Shown here: in pieces, positions 51,901 to 63,900 of the stretch | Numbering within the stretch: position 1 is the first letter of the stretch | How the letters are laid out: every line of letters begins with the position of its first letter | Assembly: GCF_030816015.1 (NCBI RefSeq) | Contig: NZ_JAUSXN010000001.1 | Location: forward strand, 3,844,001-3,908,000 | Origin: Pedobacter sp. W3I1 | GTDB taxonomy: Bacteria > Bacteroidota > Bacteroidia > Sphingobacteriales > Sphingobacteriaceae | Reading direction: 5' to 3' | Length of the DNA: 64,000 nucleotides | Notes under the pieces: generated by a model | What the model saw: only the letters and a program-made list of their open reading frames with translations | Database searches by the model: none | Told to the model about the DNA's origin: nothing | Translations under genes and position numbers: made by a program

Positions 51901-54900
51901 CTACCGCCAATGCCGTAGAGAATGTTTTATTCAATGCTAATTTCTGATCAATCAGCACTACATTATTTAAGATTACATCGCCAATATTGGTAATATTAAA
52001 AGTATAAGTAATGCTGTTGCCATCTGCACTTAGTGTACCTGTTTTAACCAATGCTACCTTGCCTTTCATGATAGGCGTGGTAACGGTTGATTGATTATTT
52101 ATATTTTCAGGATCTGTTGATTTGGCGGTTGAACTCAACGACACACTGTTTACTAAATCTGTTCCGGAAAATGCTGCTGCAACACGGCCATTAACGGTTA
52201 AACTTACCTGTTGGCCAGCCAACAGGTCTGCTGTAAGAGTAAAGGTTTTTCCGGTTGAGCTATAAGTTCCGCCGATTGCATTGTAGCTTACATTTTCCAA
52301 TCCTGCCGGAAGATTTTCTATCAATCCGATGGATTCGCCGCTTAATACCGTAGCAGGTCCGTTGTTTTTAATCGTGATGGTATAGCTGATATCACCATTT
52401 GTTTCAACAGCAGTTACATTAGCTGTCTTGTTGATCTGAAGATCGGTAATCCAGTTCGGGATACTTACGGTTATAACAGCTGTCGAAGTTTTTCCGGCAT
52501 CCAGTTTATCGCTAATCTGATAAATAAGCGTATAAACTCCAGGAAGCGTTCCTGCCGTAACATTTACTTTTCCGGTTGCCGGATCAATGTTAATTTTTGG
52601 ATTCGAAGTTGAAATTTGATTGATTACAACGGTAGCTGTAGTCGCAGCTGAAACATCATTATATTTATCGTTAACCAGGATATTTTCAACAGCTATACCA
52701 CCCGTAAAACCATTTGCTGATCCAGCATCGTCTTTGGCCAAAATTGTACTTGTACCAACCGTTATGGTTACAGTAGCCGTTTTTGCCTGACCTGGATTCA
52801 GTTTATCTTCAATCTGGTAAACCAAAGTATAGGTTCCGGCCGGAGTGTTTGGCGCAACGTTAACTTTTCCAGTTGTTACATCTAAACTAACATTTGGATT
52901 AGTGGTTGAAACCTGGCTTAATTTTACATCATTTAATGTTGCTGGATTGCCGTTGTAGGTATCGTTAGCCAATACATTTTCAACTGCCGTTCCACCTGCG
53001 TAGCCGTTTGCATCACCTGAATCATTTGTGGCAGTCAATACTGGTGCACCAACCGTGATGGTTACCGTAGCTGTTTTCGTCTGACCTGGATTCAGTTTAT
53101 CTTCAATCTGGTAAACCAAAGTATAGGTTCCTGCCGGAGTGTTCGGTGCAACATTCACTTTCCCAGTGGTTACATCTAAAGTAACATTCGGATTGGTAGT
53201 TGAAACCTGACTTAATTTTACATCATTTAATGTTGCTGGATTGCCGTTGTAGGTATCGTTAGCCAATACATTTTCAACTGCCGTTCCACCTGTGTAGCCG
53301 TTTGCATCACCTGAATCATTTGTCGCAGCCAATGTTGGTGCACCAACCGTAAAGGTTACAGTAGCTGTTTTCGTCTGACCTGGGTTCAGTTTATCTTCAA
53401 TCTGGTAAACCAAAATGTAGTTTCCTGCCGGAGTGTTCGGTGCAACATTCACTTTTCCAGTGGTTACATCTAAAGCAACATTCGGATTGGTAGTTGAAAC
53501 CTGACTTAATTTTACATCATTTAATGTGGCTGGATTGCCGTTGTAGGTATCGTTAGCCAATACATTTTCAACTGCCGTTCCACCTGTGTAGCCGTTTGCA
53601 TCACCTGAATCATTTGTCGCAGCCAATGTTGGTGCACCAACCGTAATGGTTATAGTAGCTGTTTTTGTCTGACCTGTGTTCAGTTTATCTTCGATCTGGT
53701 AAACCAAAGTATAGGTTCCTGCGGTAGTGTTCGGTGCAACGTTAACTTTTCCAGTGGTTACATCTAAAGTAACATTCGGATTGGCAGTTGAAACCTGACT
53801 TAATTTTACAACATTTAATGTTACTGGATTACCATTGTAGGTATCGTTAGTCAATACATTTTCAACTGCCGTTCCACCTGTGTAGCCGTTTGCATCACCT
53901 GAATCATTTGTCGCAGCCAATGTTGGTGCACCAACCGTAATGGTTACAGTAGCTGTTTTCGTCTGACCTGGGTTCAGTTTATCTTCAATCTGGTAAACCA
54001 AAATGTAGTTTCCTGCCGGAGTGTTCGGTGCAACATTCACTTTTCCAGTGGTTACATCTAAAGCAACATTCGGATTGGTAGTTGAAACCTGACTTAATTT
54101 TACATCATTTAATGTTGCTGGATTGCCGTTGTAGGTATCGTTAGCCAATACATTTTCAACAGCCGTTCCACCCGTGAAGCCGTTTGCATTTCCTGAATCG
54201 TTTACCGCAGCCAATGCAGGTGCAGCAACCGTAATGGTTATAGTAGCTGTTTTTGCCTGACCTGTGTTCAGTTTATCTTCGATCTGGTAAACCAAAGTAT
54301 AAGTACCTGCGGGAGTGTTCGGTGCAACGTTAACCTTTCCTGTCGTTACATCTAAAGTAACATTTGGATTGCTGGTTGAAACCTGACTTAATTTTACATC
54401 ATTTAATGTTGTTGGATTGCCGTTATAAGTATCGTTAGCCAATACATTTTCAACAGCTGTTCCGCCGGTGAAGCCATTAGCATTTCCTGAATCATTTGTG
54501 GCAGTCAATGCAGGTGCACCAACCGTGATGGTTACCGTAGCTGTTTTAGTCTGACCTGGATTCAGTTTATCTTCAATCTGGTAAACCAAAATGTAGTTTC
54601 CTGCCGGAGTGTTCGGTGCAACATTCACTTTTCCAGTGGTTACATCTAAAGTAACATTTGGATTGCTGGTTGAAACCTGACTTAATTTTACATCATTTAA
54701 TGTTGCTGGATTGCCGTTGTAGGTATCGTTAGCCAATACATTTTCAACAGCCGTTCCACCCGTGAAGCCGTTTGCATTTCCTGAATCGTTTACCGCAGCC
54801 AATGCAGGTGCAGCAACCGTAATGGTTATAGTAGCTGTTTTTGCCTGACCTGTGTTCAGTTTATCTTCGATCTGGTAAACCAAAGTATAAGTACCTGCGG

Positions 54901-57900
54901 GAGTGTTCGGTGCAACGTTAACCTTTCCTGTCGTTACATCTAAAGTAACATTTGGATTGCTGGTTGAAACCTGACTTAATTTTACATCATTTAATGTTGT
55001 TGGATTGCCGTTATAAGTATCGTTAGCCAATACATTTTCAACAGCTGTTCCGCCGGTGAAGCCATTAGCATTTCCTGAATCATTTGTGGCAGTCAATGCA
55101 GGTGCACCAACCGTGATGGTTACCGTAGCTGTTTTAGTCTGACCTGGATTCAGTTTATCTTCAATCTGGTAAACCAAAATGTAGTTTCCTGCCGGAGTGT
55201 TCGGTGCAACATTCACTTTTCCAGTGGTTACATCTAAAGTAACATTCGGATTGGCAGTTGAAACCTGGCTTAATTTCACATCATTTAATGTGACTGGATT
55301 ACCGTTGTAGGTATCGTTAGCCAATACATTTTCAACTGCTGTTCCGCCGGTGAAGCCGTTGGCATTTCCTGAATCGTTTGTGGCAGCCAATACTGGTGCA
55401 CCAACCGTTATGGTTACAGTAGCCGTTTTAGTCTGACCTGGATTCAGTTTATCTTCAATCTGGTAAACCAAAGTATAGGTTCCTGCCGGAGTGTTCGGTG
55501 CAACATTCACTTTCCCAGTGGTTACATCTAAAGCAACATTCGGATTGGTAGTTGAAACCTGACTTAATTTCACATCATTTAATGTTGCTGGATTGCCATT
55601 GTAGGTATCGTTAGCCAATACATTTTCAACTGCTGTTCCTCCGGCAAAGCCGTTTGCATTTCCTGAATCGTTTGTGGCAGCGAATATAGGTGCAGCGACC
55701 GTGATGGTTACAGTAGCTTGTTTGGATTGACTTGCATCTAATTTATCTACGATTTGGTAAACTAATGTGTAAACGCCTGCTGCTGTATTTGGTTTTACAT
55801 CTACCTGTCCGGTTGCAACATTAAGCGTTACATTAGAATTTGTTGTGGAAACTTGTGAAAGGCTTACATCATTTAAAGTTGGAGACGTTGAAGTTCCATT
55901 GTAAGTGTCATTTGCCAATACATTAGCAACTGCGGTTCCACCTGTTACCGAGTTAGCTGTTCCTGCATCATCTTTTGCCAATAAAGCTCCTGAAGTCACC
56001 GTAACCTTAACCGTTGCAGTAGAAGTTTTAGTAGCATCCAGTTTATCGGTGATCGTATAAGTTAAAGTATAAACACCAGCAGGTGTATTTGTTGCAACAC
56101 TTACCGCTCCCGTTGTTGGGTCAAGGCTTACTTTGCCATTGCTGTCATTAGTACCGTTGGTGATGGTGACATCAGCCAAAGTTGGGGCAACATTAGTTCC
56201 ATTGTAGGTATCGTTTACTAAAACACTCGCAACTGCTGTTCCGCCTGTTACCGAGTTTGAAGTACCGGCATCATCCTTAGCCAATAAAACTCCTGAAGCA
56301 ACCGTAACTTTTACCATTGCGGTCGATGTTTTCGAAGCATCCAGTTTATCGGTAATAGTATAAGTTAAAGTATAAACACCAGATGGGGTATTCGCCGCAA
56401 CACTTACCACTCCCGTTGAAGGATCAAGGATTACCTTGCCATTACTGTTGTTTGTTCCATTGATAATGGTCACATCATTTAAGGTCGGAGCAGTTGAAGT
56501 TCCGTTGTAAGTATCATTTGCCAAAACATTCGCAACTGCGGTTCCACCTGTGACCGAGTTAGCTGTTCCTGCATCATCTTTCGCCAATAAAACTCCAGAA
56601 GCCACAGTTACTTTGATTGTAGCAGTAGAGGTTTTTGAAGCATCCAGTTTATCGGTGATGGTGTAGGTTAGCGTATAAACACCAGCCAAGGTATTGGCTG
56701 CAACACTTACCGCTCCTGTTGTAGGATCAAGGATTACCTTGCCGTTACTATCATTAGTACCATTGGTGATGGTTACATCATTTAAGGTCGGAGCGGTTGA
56801 AGTTCCGTTGTAAGTATCATTTGCCAATACATTCGCAACTGCGGTACCACCTGTTAACGAGTTGGTTGCTCCTGCATCATCTTTCGCCAATAAAGTTCCT
56901 GAAGAAACCGTTACCTTAACCGTTGCGGTAGAAGTTTTCGAAGCATCCAGTTTATCGGTGATCGTGTAAGTTAAAGTATAAACACCAGATGGGGTATTCG
57001 CCGCAACACTTACCACCCCTGTTGTAGGATCAAGTGCTACTTTACCGTTACTATCATTAGTACCATTGGTGATGGTTACATCATTTAAGGTCGGAGCGGT
57101 TGAAGTTCCGTTGTAAGTATCATTTGCTAAAACATTCTCAACTGTGGTACCACCTGTTATCGAGTTGGCTGTTCCAGCATCATCCTTAGCCAATAAAACT
57201 CCTGAAGCAACCGTAACTTTTACCATTGCAGTCGAAGTTTTTGAAGCATCCAGTTTATCGGTGATGGTATAAGTTAAAGTGTAAACGCCAGCAGGTGTAT
57301 TTGCTGCGACACTTACCGCCCTTGTTAAAGGATCAAGTGTTACTTTACCATTGCTGTCATTTGTTCCTTTAGTAATGGTAACATCAGAAAGAGTTGGGGC
57401 GGTTGAAGTTCCGTTGTAAGTATCATTTGTTAAAACATTCGCAACTGCGGTTCCACCTGTTACCGAGTTTGAAGTACCGGCATCGTCTTTAGCCAATAAA
57501 GCTCCTGAAGAAACCGTAACCTTAACCGTTGCAGTCGAAGTTTTCGAAGCATCAAGTTTATCGGTAATGATGTAAGTTAGCGTGTAAACACCGGCTGGGG
57601 TATTGGCAGCCACACTCACCGCTCCTGTTGTTGGATCAAGTGTTACTTTGCCATTGCTATCATTTGTACCGTTGGTGATGATCACATCATTTAAGGTTGG
57701 AGCTGTTGTAGTTCCGTTATAAGTATCGTTGGCTAAAACATTCGCAACTGCGTTTCCACCTGTTACCGAGTTAGCTGTTCCTGCATCATCTTTCGCCAAT
57801 AAAACTCCTGAAGCAACCGTAACTTTTACCGTTGCGGTCGATGTTTTCGAAGCATCCAGTTTATCGGTGATCGTGTAAGTTAAAGTGTAAACGCCGGCAG

Positions 57901-60900
57901 GTGTATTAGCAGCAACACTTACTGCTCCTGTTGTTGGATCAAGGGTTACTTTACCATTGCTGTCGTTTGTACCGTTGGTGATGGTCACATCATTTAAGGT
58001 CGGAGCGGTTGAAGTTCCGTTATAATTATCGTTTGCCAAAACATTCGCAACCGCCGTTCCACCACTTACAGAATTTGAAGTACCGGCATCGTCTTTTGCA
58101 AGCAATGCACCTGAAGCAACCGTTACTTTTACCGTTGCAATAGAAGTTTTCGAAGCATCCAGTTTATCGGTGATCGTATAAGTTAAAGTATAAACGCCAG
58201 CAGGTGTATTTGTTGCAACACTTACCGCTCCCGTGGTTGGGTCAAGGCTTACTTTGCCATTGCTGTCATTAGTACCGTTGGTGATGGTGACATCAGCCAA
58301 AGTTGGAGCTGTTGCCATTCCATTGTAAGTATCGTTCGAAAGCACGTTTGTTATTGCTGTCCCTCCTGTTACCGAGTTTGAAGTACCTGCATCATCCTTA
58401 GCCAATAATGCACCCGAAGCCACCGTTACTTTTACCGTTGCAGTAGACGTTTTTGAAGCATCCAGTTTGTCAGTGATCGTATAAGTTAAAGTATAAACAC
58501 CAGCAGGTGTATTGGCAGCAACACTTACCGCTCCCGTTGTTGGGTCAAGGCTTACTTTGCTATTGCTGTCATCAGTACCGTTGGTGATGGTCACATCAGA
58601 AAGAGTTGGAGCTGTTGCCATTCCATTGTAAGTATCGTTCGAAAGCACGTTTGTTATTGCTGTCCCTCCTGTTACCGAGTTTGAAGTACCTGCATCGTCT
58701 TTTGCCAATAAAGTTCCGGAAGCTACCGTCACTTTTACCGTTGCGGTAGAAGTTTTCGAAGCATCAAGTTTATCGGTGATCGTATAAGTTAAAGTGTAAA
58801 CGCCTGCAGGTGTATTTGCGGCAACACTTACCGCTCCCGTTGCAGGGTCAAGTGTTACCTTGCCGTTGCTGTCGTTCGTACCGTTGGTGATGGTGACATC
58901 ACTTAAGGTCGGAGCGGTTGAAGTTCCGTTGTAAGTATCGTTTGCCAAAACATTCGCAACCGCCGTTCCACCACTTACCGAATTTGAAGTACCCGCGTCA
59001 TCTTTAGCCAATAAAGCACCAGAAACCACCGTTACTTTTACCGTTGCAGTAGAAGTTTTCGAAGCATCCAGTTTATCGGTGATCGTATAAGTTAAAGTAT
59101 AAATGCCAGCAGGAGTATTTGCTGCGACATTTACCGCTCCTGTTGCTGGATCAAGGGTTACTTTACCATTGCTGTCGTTTGTACCGTTGGTAATGGTCAC
59201 ATTAGATAAGTTTGCTTGTGCACCACCATTGTAAGTATCATTACCCAGAACATTCGTTATCGCCGTTCCACCGGTAAAGCTATTGGCGCTTCCACTATCA
59301 TTAACAGCTAATATCACGCCTGTAACCAAATGGATCGTAACAGTTGCTTCTTTTACATTTCCAGGATTTGCTTTATCTTCTATCTGATAAACCAATGTAT
59401 AATTTCCAACAGGTGTACCCGGAAGCACATTCACTTTTCCCGTAGCAGGATCAATAGATATGTTAGGATTTGAACTCGAAACCTGAGAGATGGTCACATT
59501 AACTAAAGTAGCCTGGTTACCATTCACTTTGTCGTTAACCAAAACATTGTTAACCGCAACACCACCGGTTACTGCACTCAAAGTTCCTTCATCATCAACA
59601 GCGTAAACGCCAGTATTGGTTACAGTAGGCGTATCGCTGCCCTCAGTTGTACCCGAAACATCAGAAACATTGCCATTTAACGGATCTTTTCCATTAACCG
59701 TAGCCGTATTACTAACTGATCCAGTGGCCCTTTCCGCAGTGGAAATCGTGTACGAAGCTGTAGCCGTTGTGCTCATTCCAGGCGCCAGTGTTGTGGCAGC
59801 CAATATTATTGCACTTGTAACTTTACTATCTGTTACCACCAAGTTATTCAAAGTTACATTACCCGTATTTTTTACGGTAAACAGGTAACTAATCGAATTT
59901 CCATTAACGTTTAATGTTCCTGTTTTCACCAAAGTAACCGCCGGACTTAAAACAATGTTAACATCAGCTGTTGCTGTCTTAACAGTCGGTAGCTCGGTGG
60001 TATTAACACTTGCGGTATTGGTAATCTTTCCAGTGTTATTGGTTGGATTACCATTGTTATTTAAATCTGATTGAAGTACAGTATAAGATCCATTATAGGT
60101 CCAAGTTTCGCCTTTTTCTAAAATATTATCTGTATTTCCGATTTTCGTAGGATTGTTTAAATTACCTCCAAGCAAGGGATCGCTAACTATTATGTTATTT
60201 TGATTTGCATTCCCGGTATTGGCTACCGTAACGGTGTAATTGATAATATTTCCAGCTTTATTAACCAAGGAAACATCTGCAGACTTGGTAATCGATATCG
60301 ACGAGCACACTGGAACAGATACGGTTATAGTAAATGCATTACCAATGCACGCACCTGTTACAGTCGCTTTTGGCGTTACAGTATACACGATTGTTTGGAT
60401 ACTGTTACTCGTATTGAATAAAGTTTGAGTGATTGTATTGCCCGATCCATTAGCTGCCCCCGTTACATTAGCATTTGCATTTACCGTCCAGGTGAATGAT
60501 GCTGGAACTGAATTCCCACCCTTAGCAGTATTATTGATATTTAATGTTTGAATATTATAACTAAAAATTCCTGCACAATCTAAAGTCCAGGCATCATTAA
60601 ATCCTTTTGGTGTTGGATAGATCGTTACAGTAATCTGTGCACGAGTTGCACTCTCACAACTGTTTAAAGTCTGACTCGCATAATAAGTTCCATTGGCTAA
60701 AGCTGTAGTCGAAGCCAAAGCCGTTCCACCTGTTGCCTGCGTATACCATTTAACAGATGTTCCTGTTGCGGCTAAATTGGCAACAGTAGCGTTTGAGATT
60801 TCACAGAAAGTCTGATTGCTTGCAGTCGGCGCTGGTGTAGCCGTAATGGTTACCGTGATCTGTGCACGGGTTACACTCTCACAACTATTTAAAGTCTGAC

Positions 60901-63900
60901 TCGCATAATAAGTTCCATTGGCTAAAGCTGTAGTCGAAGCCAAAGCCGTTCCACCTGTTGCCTGCGTATACCATTTAACAGATGTTCCTGTTGCAGCTAA
61001 ACTGGCAATAGTAGCATTTGAGATTTCGCAGAAAGTCTGATTGCTTGCAGTCGGTGCTGGCGTAGCCGTCCTTACAATAACATCGAAAGTAAAACTTGCT
61101 CCACTACAACCATTGTAAATTGGCGTTACAGTATATCTTACAGTAGCATCAGCTCCAGAGGTGTTTGTTAAGGTTTGCGAAATTGGCGCCGTAACCGCAG
61201 TAGATTGATTCGAAAACCCAGAGGCTGTTCCGTTTGATAAAGCAGCCGTCCAGGTATAAGTTGTTCCATTTACATTGCTATTTGGCATAATACTAAATGC
61301 GGATGCTGAACAAATGGCCGTTCCGGTTGCTGAAGCATTAGGTGTAGGCACCACATATACCGTTATCGTGAAAGCATTACCCGCACACGATGAATAAGTA
61401 GGCGTAACCGTGTAGGTTGCCGTTTGTAGCGTTGTACCTGAATTGGTTAAGGTTTGATCTATCGAAAGCTGATCAGCACCAGCGGTTCCACCGGTAATAT
61501 TTGCAGAAGAAAGCGTTGGACTGGACCATGTGTAGGTTGTTCCATTAGGCACATCAATTGGGGCAAAAGCAAAACTACCTGTTTTACAGATGTAATAAGT
61601 TTGATTGGCAATTACCGGACGAGGTGTTACTGTTACATTTGCAGTTCCCGAAGCGGCATTGGTACAACCTCCGCCAGAAACAATGGCTCTATAAAGCGTA
61701 GTAACAGTAATATTGGTATAATTTAAAGTTGTTGTCGTATTTGCAATTGTTGTCCAGTTTATACCATTATCAGTTGATGATTCCCAACGTACAACAGTTG
61801 AGGGTGCACCAGATAATGTCAATGTACCATTTGAACCAGAGCATACGGTACCTGCCCCACTGATCGTTCCGGTCGAATTAATAGTTACAGTATGATTTGC
61901 CGTTTTAGTTCCGCATATACCTACAGCAGTCGCTGTAATCGTAACAGTACCACTATAAACAGACGACCAGGTTACCGCACCGCTATTGGCATTAATTACA
62001 CCAGAATTTGCAGGACTAATGCTATAAGTAATTCCAGTGGCATTGCTGGCTGTTGCCGAATAGGTCTGTGTGCCGAAGCCTTGACAGCGGGATGAAGTAG
62101 CACCCAAAGCAAAAACAGGGGTAGTTACCTGAGGACTAACCATGATAGACCCTGTTGTAGTAATAACCGTAGCAGATGGAGACCCATAAGTTGCTCTTAC
62201 TGTATAATTATAATCACCAGCATTGGATACCGTCCCTGCATCAATGGTTAAAATGGTATTTCCTCCAGCGGTAGTAGTTCCATAACTTAAACCCGAAGCA
62301 CCCAGACCTTTTACTAAAATGGTAGGGGTTCCTGTAATCTGATATTGAATAGCCGTAGTAGAAGCTCCCGAACAAATGGATTGCGCATCTGTTCCCGAAG
62401 CCGATGTTAATGAAATGTCAACCGGTGTAACACTAGCAGAAGCGGTATTATTCGACAATACAGGTTCTGCCTGAGATCCGGTTACGGTTGCTATATTGTT
62501 ATAATTTCCAGAATTATTAACCTTAGCCGTTATAGTTAGCGTAAGACTTTGCCCCGCATTCATACTACCTATCGACCACAAACCTGTAGCCGGATCATAA
62601 GATGTTCCGGTAGCAGCTACATTTGAAACGTAAGTATATCCGGAAGGAAGTAAATCGGTTGCCGAAACGCCTATCGCATTACCAGTACCAGTAACCGTAC
62701 CTGAGGCAAGGTTCGAATTTTTTACTGTAATGGTAAAATTAACTGTCCCTCCCTTTGACGGTGATGTATTGTCAACTGCTTTGGTTAAAATCAAATCAAC
62801 ATTACATAAGGCAATGGTTATTGGTAACGATTGGGCACTAATGCCGCAGTCTAATTGCGACGTGACCGTATATGTACCAGAAACAGGTGCCTGATAAGTA
62901 TTACTTGTAGCGCCTGTAATCGCTGTGCCATTAAGATACCATTGGAACGGGGCAACACTGCTTGGGTCTGCACTAAGCAATGCCGAAGCACAATCTGCCT
63001 GTGTATAAGTAGGTTTTAGCGCTTTTTCCGGAAAAGGAGAAAGAAAGTTTGACATTGAAAAGCCAGCCCCTTGTTGAACCATATTAACAGTTAACCTCGC
63101 TGTACTGCTCAAGCTAATCACATTCGGTTTACCAATATTATCGTTAGTAAAATCGATCAAATATTGCCCTGTTGACCCCATTTGCCTTCTTATCCCCACC
63201 CCAGTAATAGTTTCAATATCTTTGTTGGCATAAAGGTTATCAGTTGAAAGCAATACTTTAGCAATCGGATCCTGTGTAATGATATAAGCGAAATAAGGCA
63301 GATCAGTAGCTTCATTAAGTGCCCTAAACTTCATCGTTTCAACTTTTTTGGATCCACCACAGGCAGAAATTGGTGCCAAAGTGGCAATATCAACTTCGCA
63401 GCCAGAAGCTGTACCCGAATAAGCCACAACATTTTTGTTCGCTACTATTTTGGTAGAAGAATATTGCAATCCCTCTTGTCCATTACCCGCTGTAGTACCT
63501 GCAACTCCATTTGGAAAACTCACAAAGCTTCCGGCGGCAATGAGGTTGTAAGTGTTGGTACTCTGTAAAACACCTGCAGTATTAAAATTATAAACGGTTA
63601 CAGACGTATTTGGCTCAGAGGCAATGATTGTAGTCTGCTCAGAAATGTTATTTCCGCCACCCCTTACAACGATATATTCATTACCTAAAGCAGTAATAGG
63701 AGGCACTGGATTTGATGCTCCATCATAACAAGCTGTGCTTACTGTAGGTGCATCAAACTGTGCGCTTGTATTCATTACCGAAGGACCAGAAGTTTCTACT
63801 AACGACCCCATATTGGCGCTAAACAAGTAACTCTGACCAGCATTCAATGTAGTAGTAGCTACACCGTTTATATTTACAACTGTATTATTTTCAATTGCCA

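Noticed and set aside
52450..59607. Regular 294-303 bp repeats considered as a CRISPR array or satellite
   Set aside because: Units are protein coding and in frame throughout, far longer than CRISPR repeats, without unique spacers, and no cas gene is present.
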